From Acidobacteriota bacterium (GTDB lineage Bacteria > Acidobacteriota > Polarisedimenticolia > J045), in contig JAUZRX010000025.1 of NCBI GenBank assembly GCA_030949985.1, forward strand, positions 1 to 64,000: a stretch of DNA of 64,000 nt, written 5' to 3'. Position 1 is the stretch's first letter, and each line of letters starts with the position of its first letter. A program made the translations under genes and the position numbers. Under the pieces are notes generated by a model, which saw only the letters and a program-made list of their open reading frames with translations, had not been told where the DNA came from and made no database searches. This document shows positions 36,144 to 45,443 of this stretch, one piece after another.

Positions 36144-37231
36144 GCACGGTGCTGCGACTCGAAGCCCTCGAGGTGCGCCTCGGCGGGTTCACTCTCGGCC
36201 CCATCGACCTCTCCGTCGCCCAGGGGGAGTACCTGGTGATCGTCGGCCCCTCCGGAGCGGGCAAGAGCGTGCTGCTCGAGACGATGATCGGCTGGCACCA
36301 GCCCACCCGGGGCCGTGCGCTGCTGGGCCGGACCGAGGTGCGGAGCATCCGCGCCGGCAAACGGGGCTTTTCCTACGTGCCGCAGGACATCGGCCTGCTG
36401 CCCCACCTCAGCGTGCGGGAGAACCTGCTCTTTCCCCTCGACTGCCGGGGTGTCGAACCGGACCCGGCGCTGCTCGAAACCCTGACGGCGACCCTGAACC
36501 TCGGGCCCCTGCTCGATCGCCGCGATCCGCGCTCGCTCTCCCAGGGTGAGCGCCAGCGGGTGGCCCTCGGACGAGCGCTGCTGACCCGACCGAAAAAGCT
36601 CTTCCTCGACGAACCCTGTGCGGCCCTGGATCCACACCTGCGGCGAGAATTCCAGCTCCTGCTGCGGGACCTGCACCGGCGACTGGGCCAGAGTGTGGTG
36701 CACGTGACCCACGACCGGGAGGAAGCCTTTCTCCTCGGCGAGAGAATCGCGGTGATCCTCGGCGGCCGGCTCTGCCAGGTGGCCCCCCCCGATCAGCTCT
36801 ACGCCCGCCCGGCGGACCTGGCCGTGGCCCGCTTCCTGGCACCGGAAAACCTCTGGCCCGCCCGGGTCGTCGAGGCCGGTGCTGCAAGCACGCTCCTGCG
36901 AGTCGAGGCCTTCGGTTACCGGCTGCGGGTCGACCACCGGCCTCCCGCCCCGGTGGGCGAGCCCTGCCTGGTGGGCATCCGCCCCGAGGAGGTGATGATC
37001 CTGCACCCGGACCGCCCCCTGCGGCCCCAGGTGCAAGAGAACGTCTTCGGAGGCGTGATCGAGGAGATCCTGCGCCTCGACGGCCGGGTGCAGGTACACG
37101 TGCACACCGGTGAGGGACTGCGGGCGGTCTCGCGGCTACCGATCTGCGCGGCCCAGGACATGGGCCTCAGCCCCGGGCAGCAGGTGAGGGTTTGCCTGAA
37201 AACACGATCCCTCTACACCCTCGCCCCCTGA
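36140..37231 (+). CDS. modC: Molybdate-type ABC transporter ATP-binding protein with TOBE domain
   Basis: The product is 363 residues. Walker A is GPSGAGKSVLLE, the signature LSQGERQRVALGRAL, Walker B LFLDEP, and the switch histidine VTHDREEA. A C-terminal regulatory segment (about 240-363) looks like a TOBE/MOP oxyanion-binding domain, which may let bound molybdate limit transport. GTG 36140 gives the GTGA overlap used throughout the operon; 36131 is a longer alternative. The operon ends here, 33 bp before the convergent octaheme gene. Confidence 0.88.
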   Translation: MSTVLRLEALEVRLGGFTLGPIDLSVAQGEYLVIVGPSGAGKSVLLETMIGWHQPTRGRALLGRTEVRSIRAGKRGFSYVPQDIGLLPHLSVRENLLFPLDCRGVEPDPALLETLTATLNLGPLLDRRDPRSLSQGERQRVALGRALLTRPKKLFLDEPCAALDPHLRREFQLLLRDLHRRLGQSVVHVTHDREEAFLLGERIAVILGGRLCQVAPPDQLYARPADLAVARFLAPENLWPARVVEAGAASTLLRVEAFGYRLRVDHRPPAPVGEPCLVGIRPEEVMILHPDRPLRPQVQENVFGGVIEEILRLDGRVQVHVHTGEGLRAVSRLPICAAQDMGLSPGQQVRVCLKTRSLYTLAP

Positions 37232-37264
37232 ATCGGGCGCTTCGTTGCCAGAGCCTTCCCTCCG

Positions 37265-38512
37265 CTAGGACCCGCTGCGGAGGTCGGCGGCCATCTCCTT
37301 GATGGCCTGTAAATCGCGGACCATCTCGCTCCAGCCGTACCAGTTGGTGTAGTCCGGATTCATGTGGAAGGCCCCCTGGAAGGTGCGCATGCGGTGCTTG
37401 AGGTGCATCTCGAACAGCCGGTGCTCGATGGTGCTCGGAGCGTCATGAAAGGCCAGCAGGTCGGGGAAGGGATAAGCGTAGCTCTCCGGCTTGGCCAGCA
37501 CCCCGTCCTTGTAGAGATCGGCGACGATGCGAATCGCCTGGGCCAGCAGGTGATCGGCCTCGCGAATCATCTCGTCGCCCGCGGCGAGTTGCTCCCGGGC
37601 AAAGTTCTCCGAGTGGCAGTCGCTGCAGACGGCGATCATCTTGTTGCGCTCCTTGTCGAAGGAGGCCTGGTCGAGACGGGCCACATCGGCCGCCTTGACC
37701 ACGTCGAGGCGGGCGGTGGGCTTGCCCTCCGGGTCGAGCACGCCCAGGGCCTTCAGGATCGTCACCTGATCGGCCTTCCACTGCGGGTCCTCGGGCAACG
37801 GGAGCCGGACGGCGAGAAAGCCCCAGGCGGTGCGCACTTCGTGGTTGCCGTCGGGCATGTGGCAGGTCTGGCAGGTCGGCGCCGCGGTCTGCTCGTCCAG
37901 CACGCCATTCTGCTTGAGCAGGAATCGAACGCCGTGCTTGGAGCTGGAGTACATCTCCCACTGGGGATGGTCGAAACCCATGTGGCAGGTCTGGCAGGCC
38001 TGGGGTTGCCGGGCCTCCTTGACCGAGAAGGTATGGCGGGTATGGCAGGCATCACAGGAAGCGACACCGAAGCCGGCTCCCTGCTTCTTGAGTTCGAGGA
38101 TCTCCGCCTCGCTCTTCGAGCCGATCTTGTGGCAACCCGCGCAGCCCTTGAGCCCCTTCTCCCGCATGGCAAGGGGAAGCTGGTGGGTGGTCGGCATGGC
38201 CTTGGCCGCGGCCCAGGCGAAGTTGTGCTTGCCCGCCCGGAACTGGTCGACCTGGACGCTGTGGCAGCCGGCGCAGGTGTCAGGGGTGGGCAGATCGACC
38301 TCGGCCACATCCTCGGCGCTGGTGTGGTCGGCACCGTGGCAGATCGAGCACGAGATGGACATCTCCGCGTGGGCCGAGAGCTTCCAGTCCTGCACGATCC
38401 GGGGCGTCACCTGGGTATGGCACTCGATGCACTCCTCGGCGAGCGCGGGACCGACCGCCGGCAGCAGGGCCAGGGCCACGACGAGAGCGGTGCGAGACGA
38501 CACGGCGCGCAT
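37265..38512 (-). CDS. Octaheme cytochrome c, hydroxylamine-oxidoreductase-like (HAO family)
   Basis: The product is 415 residues with a signal peptide (ALVVALALLPAVGPALA) and eight heme sites (CIECH, CSICH, CAGCH, CAGCH, CDACH, CQTCH, CQTCH, CSDCH). The C-terminal HMNPDYTNWYGWSEM and the preceding helical region match the HAO fold. The length and the missing C-terminal membrane anchor resemble the reductive epsilon-type HAOs more than the nitrifier enzyme; I infer reduction of nitrite or hydroxylamine, not oxidation. ATG 38512 has GGAGG upstream; the frame to 38755 does not. It is transcribed singly and divergent from a lipoprotein gene. Confidence 0.8.
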   Translation of the reverse strand: MRAVSSRTALVVALALLPAVGPALAEECIECHTQVTPRIVQDWKLSAHAEMSISCSICHGADHTSAEDVAEVDLPTPDTCAGCHSVQVDQFRAGKHNFAWAAAKAMPTTHQLPLAMREKGLKGCAGCHKIGSKSEAEILELKKQGAGFGVASCDACHTRHTFSVKEARQPQACQTCHMGFDHPQWEMYSSSKHGVRFLLKQNGVLDEQTAAPTCQTCHMPDGNHEVRTAWGFLAVRLPLPEDPQWKADQVTILKALGVLDPEGKPTARLDVVKAADVARLDQASFDKERNKMIAVCSDCHSENFAREQLAAGDEMIREADHLLAQAIRIVADLYKDGVLAKPESYAYPFPDLLAFHDAPSTIEHRLFEMHLKHRMRTFQGAFHMNPDYTNWYGWSEMVRDLQAIKEMAADLRSGS

Positions 38513-38651
38513 GATCGATTCCTCCACTGACATTCCGGCCCGATCCGTCACGGGTCGGGGGCAGTATCGAACACCCGCCGGAGCGATACAAGAGCCCGCG
38601 GATCTCTTTCCCGGATGCCCCGACCGCCTTTCCCCCGTATCTTCCCCCGCC

Positions 38652-40178
38652 GTGCGCCCCTGGCTTCCCATCGTCGGTCTTCTCGCCGCCGCCGCGCTGG
38701 CGGCGGCCTGCACGTCCAGGTTGTCGGCCGCATCCCGACCGGCCGCGGCGGACACGCCGCCCGCCGCCGAGACCTGGCCGATCGAGGCCCGGGTCTCCTA
38801 CCTGGTCAACCTCTTCCACTGGGTCGACAACCTGGCGGGTACCTCGATCGGCAAGACCCGGGCGGTCTACCAGCGGCAATGGGAAAAGACCTTTGGCCCG
38901 CCCTCCCCGGCGGATGCCGCGCAGCTCGAAGCCTACCGGCAGGTGCGCACCCGGCCCGAGCCCGTCGTCCGCCCCGACCGGCTGCCAGACGCGCAGAGCT
39001 GCCTTCCGACGAGCTTTCCCCGCCTCTCCGCGCGGCAGCGCTTCAACACCGCCGTACTGCGCAGTGACACCTTGCCGCAGCTCGAGCGCGCCCTGGCCCC
39101 CGTCGTGGGCCCCGCCGACGCAGCGACCGTGCGCCGGGTCCTGGCCCACTTCGAACCGCGATTTCGGAGGCTCTGGCCACGGATGGCCTTTCTCGGCCCC
39201 TTCCACGAGCGATTCGAGCGCTGGCTGCGGGCGCGGCCGGTACAGGACCTGATGCTGCGCTTCGCGCACTTCCTCGAGGTGCAAGCCGACCCGTCGCGAC
39301 CGACGGTGGTTCATCTCGTCGGCCTGCTCGAACAGGGCTCGACCCACGCCGAGGCCAGCGGACGCTTCCTGCTGGTGGAGATCCGCCCGGCCGACGGCCC
39401 CGCGGATCAGACCCAGGTGATCTTTCACGAGCTGGCCCACGATCTGCTCCGACGCCAACCGGCCAGGGTCCGCGATGCCTTCGCCCGCCGCCTGATGGCC
39501 CGCGGCGCGGTCGGCGCCCTGGCCCAGACGCTGCTGCACGAAGGACTGCCCACGGCGCTCGGCCAGGGTGTCGCCCGCGCCACCCTGACTCCGAACCACT
39601 TCGCCTTCCGCGATCGCTGGTATCACGTCGACGCGATCGACCGTTTTGCCCACCGCATCTACACCGCGGTGCGCCAGGAAATCCACAGTCCGCGCAGCTA
39701 CTCCAGCCGGCTCCCCGACCTGGTCGGAGATGCCGTCGCCGGGTCGCCGACCACCGGGTCGACACCCATCGCCTTTTTCGTGTCTCACGCTGCGTTCCTC
39801 GCGCGCGGAAACCGCCTCGACGTGCTGCGCCCGTTGATGCGCTCGGCAGCCGGTCGGGCCCAGTTCGGGGTGGCCACCGATCATCCCGACGGCAGGACGT
39901 TCCTCGCGCGTCACCCGTGCCAACCCCTGATCTGGCTGCTCACCGCGGAGGAAATGACCACTGCTCGACTGCCTGACGGCGACCTGATCCCCGCGGCGCA
40001 CTTCGCGGTCCCCCCAAGCGCGCGGAGCGCGGGCTGGATCGTCCCCGCCACCCGAAAGAGCGGGGCCGCCGTGCTCCTGCTCATCGGTCGCGACGCCAGC
40101 GCTCTGCCCCTGCTCGTGGAGCGGACGGCACGCCTGCGAGGCTGGCCCCAGCGGACGATCGCCGTGTCTCCGCGCTGA
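38652..40178 (+). CDS. Lipoprotein with HExxH metallopeptidase-like motif
   Basis: The product is 508 residues. The signal peptide ends LAAACTS, a lipobox. Residues about 255-275 read QVIFHELAHDLLRR, a zinc HExxH motif, and about 38 residues later LLHEGLPTAL could supply the third Glu ligand, as in gluzincins. The rest is unrecognised: a helical N-terminal ~220 residues and a mixed C-terminus. GTG 38652 is chosen because the signal peptide begins there. It probably acts in the periplasm; no substrate can be named. Confidence 0.6.
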   Translation: MRPWLPIVGLLAAAALAAACTSRLSAASRPAAADTPPAAETWPIEARVSYLVNLFHWVDNLAGTSIGKTRAVYQRQWEKTFGPPSPADAAQLEAYRQVRTRPEPVVRPDRLPDAQSCLPTSFPRLSARQRFNTAVLRSDTLPQLERALAPVVGPADAATVRRVLAHFEPRFRRLWPRMAFLGPFHERFERWLRARPVQDLMLRFAHFLEVQADPSRPTVVHLVGLLEQGSTHAEASGRFLLVEIRPADGPADQTQVIFHELAHDLLRRQPARVRDAFARRLMARGAVGALAQTLLHEGLPTALGQGVARATLTPNHFAFRDRWYHVDAIDRFAHRIYTAVRQEIHSPRSYSSRLPDLVGDAVAGSPTTGSTPIAFFVSHAAFLARGNRLDVLRPLMRSAAGRAQFGVATDHPDGRTFLARHPCQPLIWLLTAEEMTTARLPDGDLIPAAHFAVPPSARSAGWIVPATRKSGAAVLLLIGRDASALPLLVERTARLRGWPQRTIAVSPR

Positions 40179-40204
40179 AGCGTCGACCCTCTCGCCGGTT
40201 TGCT

Positions 40205-42379
40205 ATGATGGAGCCCAAGGGCAAGCCGGGAGGGTTTGTGCAATCCCATCACCCCACAACCCATCACCCCACAACGGGGAGCCGTGAGCCGTTCACCTTT
40301 TCCCGGTGGGAAGAAGAGTTGTTCGCGCGGGGTCCGGTCGTTCTTTTCGAATGGGAAAACCTTCCTTCCTGGCCGGTCCGTTTCGTCTCGCCCAACGTGG
40401 ACCAAGTGCTCGGATACTCGGCGGAGGCGTTTCTCCACGGAAACCCGGCCTACGCCGACCTGATCCACCCCGGCGACCTCGAGCGTGTCACCCGCGAAGT
40501 CGACGAGCATGGGCGATCGGGGGCCGGGCACTTCGTCCACCGTCCCTACCGCCTGCTTCACCGCGACGGCCGGACACTCACGGTTCTGGACTACACCACC
40601 ATTCGCCGCGACGCGACCGGGGAACCCACCCGGTTCCTCGGTTATATCGTCGACATCACCGAGCAGCGCCGTGTCGCCCATCAGCTCGAACAGCAGCTAC
40701 GCTTCTCGCGAGCCCTGAACCGAATCACCGACGCCATCCTGGCGGAGGAGAAAACCGACGCCCTGCTCGATACCATCGCCCGCCTCCTCGGCACCATTCT
40801 CGAAACCGACCGCACGCTGATCTACGACATCCGTCTGAACGACGACGTGGCCGAGGGGCTTTGCGAGTGGATTCCCCGCGGCGGCGACCAGGTCCCCGCG
40901 ACCCGGGCCGCCTACCCCCTGCGTCTCTTCCGCCGCAGCGTCGCGTACCTGCAGAAAACCAGGAACTGGATTGAAAGTCACGACGACAACCCTCACAGCA
41001 GCCTGGTGAAAGAGGGATCGGTGGCTCTGCTCCACGGCGAGATGCATATCCGCAGCTTGCTGTGGTATCCCTTCTTCTTCCGGGACGACGGGTACTACCT
41101 GCTGGCCCTCAACCAGGTCCATCGGCGGCGGGAGTGGAAGCCGGAAGAATTCGTCTTCCTCGACGCCGTCACCCGACAGGTCAATCTGGCGCTCCAGAAA
41201 CTCGCCCTGCTCGACGAACTCCAGCAGGCTCAGAGCCGGCTGGTACGACGAGAACGTCTCGCTGCGGTGGGGCAGCTCTCGGCAGGCATCGCCCACGATT
41301 TCAACAACATTCTCACCGCGATTCTGGGCGTCACCGAACTGCTCGAGCAGCGCGAAGACCTCCCTCGAGACGTCGGTGAGCATCTCCGCCTGGTCAGCAC
41401 GTCAGGAAGGCGTGCCGCCCGACTCGTTCGCCAGCTCCTCGACTTCTCCCGCCGAACCGTGCGCCGGACCCGCGCCCTCGATCTCCGGGAACTCTGCGGT
41501 GAAACCGTGACGTTCCTCGAGCGCACCCTGCCCGAAACCATCGACGTGGAGTTCCGCCCCTCCAACGACGAGGTGCTCGTGGAGGGCGACCGGGTCCAGA
41601 TCCAGGAAGTGCTGACCAACCTGGCAGTCAATGCCCGGGACGCGATGCCCATGGGCGGCAAGATCGAACTGGGCGTCGAACTGGAGCCATCCGTAGAAGG
41701 TGTGACCTGCACCATCTGCGGCAGCCCGGTACGCGGAGAGTGGGTCCGCCTGCTCTGCCGCGACAGCGGCACAGGCATTCCCCGCCACAACATCGGACGC
41801 ATCTTCGAGCCGTTTTTCTCGACCAAGCAAGCCGGGGAAGGCGCAGGGCTGGGCCTGGCCCAGGTGGCCGGCATCGTGGGACAGCATGGAGGACACCTCG
41901 CGGTTTCGAGTGAACCGGGACGCGGAACGACCTTTTCCATCTACTTCCCGCCCCTGCGCAACGACGCCCCGGAATCGCGACCGGAACCCGGCGCTCCCAT
42001 CACGACGGAAGGCCGGGGAGAAAGCCTCCTCGTGGTGGAAGACGACCCGATCGTGCGGAAGGTCACCGGAACCATGCTCGAAAGCCAGGGCTATGCGGTC
42101 CAGACGGCGGCGAGCGGGCGCGAGGCTCTCGACCGTGTCGCACGGGAAGAATTCGCCCTGGTGCTGACGGACATGGTGATGCCCGACATGGACGGCCTCG
42201 CCCTTCTCGGCCGACTCCGGAGCAGGCAGCCGCTCCTGCGCCTGGTTCTGATGAGCGGCTATCCCCTCGGCGAAGAAAGCCGCCGGCTGGTCGAGGAGGG
42301 GGAGGTGCGCTTCATCCAGAAGCCCGTGGGCATGCCCGACCTTTGCCGCGTCATTCGCAGCGCGCTCGACGACCGATGA
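40205..42379 (+). CDS. PAS-GAF hybrid histidine kinase with C-terminal receiver
   Basis: The product is 724 residues, soluble. PAS is about 35-160 (VRFVSPNVDQVLGYSAEAFL, GYIVDITEQ). GAF-like is about 165-340. HisKA has SAGIAHDFNNILTAILGV, and HATPase_c has NLAVNARDAMP, DSGTGIP and GEGAGLGLAQVAGIVGQHGG. A receiver at about 610-724 has VVEDDPIVRK and DMVMPDMDG. The ATPase domain carries an inserted CTICGSPVRGEWVRLLC, a possible zinc loop. The start is uncertain: ATG 40205 or GTG 40238 after GGGAGGG. A 15-bp tandem duplication encodes HHPTTHHPTT near the N-terminus. Confidence 0.88.
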   Translation: MMEPKGKPGGFVQSHHPTTHHPTTGSREPFTFSRWEEELFARGPVVLFEWENLPSWPVRFVSPNVDQVLGYSAEAFLHGNPAYADLIHPGDLERVTREVDEHGRSGAGHFVHRPYRLLHRDGRTLTVLDYTTIRRDATGEPTRFLGYIVDITEQRRVAHQLEQQLRFSRALNRITDAILAEEKTDALLDTIARLLGTILETDRTLIYDIRLNDDVAEGLCEWIPRGGDQVPATRAAYPLRLFRRSVAYLQKTRNWIESHDDNPHSSLVKEGSVALLHGEMHIRSLLWYPFFFRDDGYYLLALNQVHRRREWKPEEFVFLDAVTRQVNLALQKLALLDELQQAQSRLVRRERLAAVGQLSAGIAHDFNNILTAILGVTELLEQREDLPRDVGEHLRLVSTSGRRAARLVRQLLDFSRRTVRRTRALDLRELCGETVTFLERTLPETIDVEFRPSNDEVLVEGDRVQIQEVLTNLAVNARDAMPMGGKIELGVELEPSVEGVTCTICGSPVRGEWVRLLCRDSGTGIPRHNIGRIFEPFFSTKQAGEGAGLGLAQVAGIVGQHGGHLAVSSEPGRGTTFSIYFPPLRNDAPESRPEPGAPITTEGRGESLLVVEDDPIVRKVTGTMLESQGYAVQTAASGREALDRVAREEFALVLTDMVMPDMDGLALLGRLRSRQPLLRLVLMSGYPLGEESRRLVEEGEVRFIQKPVGMPDLCRVIRSALDDR
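40245..40274 (+). repeat. Perfect 15-bp tandem duplication in the kinase 5' end
   Basis: The unit CCCATCACCCCACAA occurs twice in direct succession, keeping frame and adding one HHPTT unit to the N-terminus. Such slippage-prone repeats can vary between strains. If translation starts at GTG 40238, the repeat lies immediately after the start. Confidence 0.85.
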
Positions 42380-42418
42380 GCCTCCCGCCTCCGCGACGTG
42401 CCACCAAGACGACGCGGG

Positions 42419-42634
42419 TCACTGCGGCGGTTCGGAACGCCAGGCGGAAAACGCGACGTAGTAAAGCGCGATGACATTGAGCAGGGGCACCAGGATCGCC
42501 AGACCGAACCATCCGGGAAAACCCAACCGCGTGCAGAGTTTCCAGGCGGGCCAGACCAGGAGCAGACTCCAGCCAAGAAGGGCGAGGAGAACGACCATCA
42601 TCTCACTGATTCCCAGGGGACCGATCAGAGCCAT
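42419..42634 (-). CDS. Small two-helix membrane protein
   Basis: The product is 71 residues. Two hydrophobic helices (MMVVLLALLGWSLLLVWPAW and GLAILVPLLNVIALYYVAF) flank KLCTRLGFPG. GGGAGG lies seven bases before ATG 42634. The short form resembles uncharacterised inner-membrane proteins with a WxxF-like loop; no function can be given. TTAATA at about 42735-42740 on the minus strand is a possible -10. Confidence 0.7.
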   Translation of the reverse strand: MALIGPLGISEMMVVLLALLGWSLLLVWPAWKLCTRLGFPGWFGLAILVPLLNVIALYYVAFSAWRSEPPQ

Positions 42635-43409
42635 GAGCACCTCCCTTTGCTTTCGAGGCTCCGGTGACACCCGCCCGGGCACTCCGACCTGCGTCCGACC
42701 TGCGGAATTGTGCCCCATGGAGCCGACTTGCCGGCATATTAACACAGCGGTCTCGGCAGGAAGAAACACAAAAAATACTGTGTTGCGCCCGCGGGAAACG
42801 GCTGACGCCGGCACCCGTCCCGCGACGGGGTGACGTATCCCCGAACGCGAGTGGTTGCCCTCTGCAGCCACCCGGCGCCGCGGCCGTGGAAGGGGCTTTT
42901 CGGAGACGACGCATCAACCTGTCGCGGTGTCGGCTCCCCTGCTGCAACGACCCGGAAGATCCGGCCATCATTCGCCCGTGCGTCCCCGACCAGGCTCGAA
43001 CCCGCGCCCGTTGGCCCTTCCACTCGTGCCGGGTCGACGTAGGACTCCGGGCAACCTCCCGCCCTCACGAAATCCTTCCACAAGCCGCGCCGGGCCTCGG
43101 TCTCCCGCATCCGGGGACATGCCCGGCGGAACAGGACACGCTTTCGACGATCGACGAGGACCTTGGCCGGTGCCGGATGCCCTCCCAACCCGGGCACCGA
43201 CACGCCATGCGCATCAACCCGCGCCCGGCGTTTCACCCCGACCGCCTCCCAGGACCTCCCGCGCTTCGACATCGAGCCGCACCCAACCGCCCAAGGGCGC
43301 GGGGCAGAGGCCACGACAGCAGCTTGCCCGGCTCGAGTCGTCTCCGTCCGACAAGCGGGACCGGGCAGCCCCCGGGCTGAACCGGGCGGCATGGCCCCCC
43401 GGGCACGCC
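42635..43409. other. 775-bp region without a convincing gene
   Basis: Long frames exist on both strands, but all are Arg/Pro/Gly-rich, lack ribosome sites and conflict with one another. The first ~150 bp contain an A+T-rich tract (about 42738-42780) suited to a promoter for the small membrane protein. A minus-strand GGGTTCGAGCC at about 42988-42998 recalls a tRNA T-loop, but no cloverleaf can be built. The rest may be decayed coding sequence or an untyped RNA. Confidence 0.5.
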
Positions 43410-44357
43410 CTACACGGCGTCGAAGTCGAGAACCCGGCAGACTGCGCCGTCCGCCGCCGACCAGCGCAGTTCGCCACGCCCCAGAGCCTCGCGGCCGACC
43501 ACGGCCATGGCCCGCAAGTGGCCGTCGGCGTCGGGCCAGCCTTCGAGAAGGGTCCCGGCGACCCGCCCCTCGGCGAAGACCTCGGTACCCGGCTCCACCG
43601 TACTGCCCCGGGGGCCGAGCAACAGGCAGGCGATACGGGGGGAAGAACCCAGGTGATGCAGGCGGGAGACGACCTCCTGCCCGGGAAAGCAACCCTTGCT
43701 GAAACTCACGGCACCCACTTCGTCGAGCCGCAGGGCCTGGGGCACGAAGCGCTCGGAGGTGCTCTCGTGAATCGGAGCCAACCCCAGGTGCAGGTCGAGA
43801 GCCTGCCAGATCTCCGGCCCCGTCTGTAAACTGCCGGCGCCCAGGGCCTCCCACAGGGATTCGCGGCGGGAGGGACAGCAGTAGAGTTCGAAGCGGGGGA
43901 ACAGACCCGGCACCCGCAACACCACCAGGTCGTCCACCTCGACGCGACCATCCACGTCCCCGGGAACAGGCAGGCCCAGCTCTTTCAGCCGGGCTGGGGC
44001 CTGCCCGCCGCCGACCCCGATCACCGCCACCAGGGGCCGCGCGTCTTCGATCTCCACCCGGGCCCGCAGGCGGTAGAGTTCGAGCCGCTGACGGGTCCGG
44101 CCCGCCACGTCCCCGGGCAGGCGCAGGATCCAGGCGTCACCTTTACGGAAGAGCCGAAAGACCGAGACCACCCGCCCCTTGGGGTTGCAGTAGGCACCCA
44201 GGGTCGAGCGAGCGGCGCCGAGTTCTTTCACCTGGCAGGTGAGCTGGTTGTGGAGAAAGGTGGTGGCGTCGGCACCGCTGACGGCGAGCAACCCCCAGTG
44301 GGAGAGGTCGGCACTCAGCAGGCCGCCGTCGCGGGCCGTCTCCCAGGCCGAGGTCAC
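43410..44357 (-). CDS. ygfZ: YgfZ/GcvT-family folate-binding iron-sulfur repair protein
   Basis: The product is 315 residues. The N-terminal LLAVSGADATTFLHNQLTCQV and the signature SFSKGCFPGQEVVSRLHHLG (with the invariant Cys) identify YgfZ. It helps maintain Fe-S enzymes such as MiaB-type radical SAM proteins in a folate-dependent way. It starts GTG 44357, three bases after the nadA stop, without a ribosome site, so it is probably translated by coupling. The pairing with NadA, a 4Fe-4S enzyme, is functionally sensible. Confidence 0.9.
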   Translation of the reverse strand: MTSAWETARDGGLLSADLSHWGLLAVSGADATTFLHNQLTCQVKELGAARSTLGAYCNPKGRVVSVFRLFRKGDAWILRLPGDVAGRTRQRLELYRLRARVEIEDARPLVAVIGVGGGQAPARLKELGLPVPGDVDGRVEVDDLVVLRVPGLFPRFELYCCPSRRESLWEALGAGSLQTGPEIWQALDLHLGLAPIHESTSERFVPQALRLDEVGAVSFSKGCFPGQEVVSRLHHLGSSPRIACLLLGPRGSTVEPGTEVFAEGRVAGTLLEGWPDADGHLRAMAVVGREALGRGELRWSAADGAVCRVLDFDAV

Positions 44358-44360
44358 GGT

Positions 44361-45443
44361 TCAGGAGGCCGGGCGCATGGCCGCCCGGGGCGGCCGGCCG
44401 ATTTCGAGCATCCGATCGAGAGAGCGCTTGGCCCGCAAGCGCACCGCCTCGTCCACCTCGATGGCGTACTGGCCGTGCAGCAGGGCGTCGCGGGTCTCCT
44501 CGAGGGTGATCTCGTTCATGTGGGGACAGCGAATCGAGCACAGGCGAACCATTTCCTTGCCCGGGTTTTCGGCGGCGATGTTGTCGCCCATGGCGCACTC
44601 GGTGAGCAGCAGGTAACGGCCGCCCCGACTGGTGCGGACGAAGTCCACCATTTGAGAGGTGCTGCCCGAGTAGTCGGAAGCTTGCACCACCTCGGGACTG
44701 CATTCGGGGTGGGCCAGGACGACCACGTCCGGGAACTGTTGCCGCACCCGCCGCACGTCATCGACGGTGAAGGCCTCGTGAACCTCGCAGCGACCACGCC
44801 AGCCGATCACTTCCACTTGCAGGTCGGGATCCTGCACGCTGGTGGGATCATCGGTCGGGAAGATGATCCGCTTGCCGGTCTCCCGGGCCACGTTTCCAGC
44901 CAGGTATTCGTCGGGGATCATGATGACCTGGTCGGTACCCATCGATTCCACCACCCAGGCGGCGTTGGACGAGGTGCAGCAAACATCGCACTCGGCCTTC
45001 ACATCGGCGTAGGTGTTGATGTAGGTCACCACGGGCACACCGGGAAAGCGACGACGCAACTCGCGCACGTCTTCGGCGGTGATGCTCTCGGCCAGCGAAC
45101 AACCGGCCTTGGCCGAAGGGAGCAGCACGGTCCGACCGGGGTTGAGGATCTTCGCCGTCTCGGCCATGAAGCGCACGCCGCAGAAAACGATCACCTCGGC
45201 GTCGGTCTCGGCGGCGCGCCGAGCCAGTTCGAGGGAGTCGCCCACCACGTCGGGAACGGTGTGGTAGAGGGCCGGCTCCATGTAGTTGTGACCGAGGATG
45301 ATCGCGCCCCGCTCCCGCTTGAGCCGGTTGATCTCGAACACCAGCTCGGCCTTCACCTTCAGCTCGAAGTCGGGAACGATCCCGTCCAGCAAACGGGCCA
45401 TGCGGTCGTAGGTCTTCTCGACGGTGGATTCGTCAATCGGCAT
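44361..45443 (-). CDS. nadA: Quinolinate synthase NadA
   Basis: The product is 360 residues. LGHNYMEPALYHTVPDVVGDSLELAR, PSAKAGCSLAE, HPECSPEVV and TECAMGDNIAAE are present; the three cysteines bind the 4Fe-4S cluster. It condenses iminoaspartate with dihydroxyacetone phosphate for NAD synthesis. ATG 45443 has GGAG seven bases upstream; the open frame to 46097 runs through dps in another frame and is not coding. nadB and nadC are not in the window. Confidence 0.95.
   Translation of the reverse strand: MPIDESTVEKTYDRMARLLDGIVPDFELKVKAELVFEINRLKRERGAIILGHNYMEPALYHTVPDVVGDSLELARRAAETDAEVIVFCGVRFMAETAKILNPGRTVLLPSAKAGCSLAESITAEDVRELRRRFPGVPVVTYINTYADVKAECDVCCTSSNAAWVVESMGTDQVIMIPDEYLAGNVARETGKRIIFPTDDPTSVQDPDLQVEVIGWRGRCEVHEAFTVDDVRRVRQQFPDVVVLAHPECSPEVVQASDYSGSTSQMVDFVRTSRGGRYLLLTECAMGDNIAAENPGKEMVRLCSIRCPHMNEITLEETRDALLHGQYAIEVDEAVRLRAKRSLDRMLEIGRPPRAAMRPAS

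Noticed and set aside
37830-38651. N-terminal extension of the HExxH lipoprotein to 37830
   Set aside because: It lies antisense to the octaheme cytochrome, and the lipoprotein signal peptide begins at GTG 38652.
42980-43010. Possible tRNA (T-loop-like GGGTTCGAGCC on the minus strand)
   Set aside because: The T-stem does not pair over five bases, and no acceptor, D-arm or anticodon arm can be drawn.
42855-43829. 324-codon plus-strand frame and a rival minus-strand frame over the same stretch
   Set aside because: Both are Arg/Pro/Gly-rich, lack a ribosome site and run into ygfZ. Neither contains a recognisable motif.
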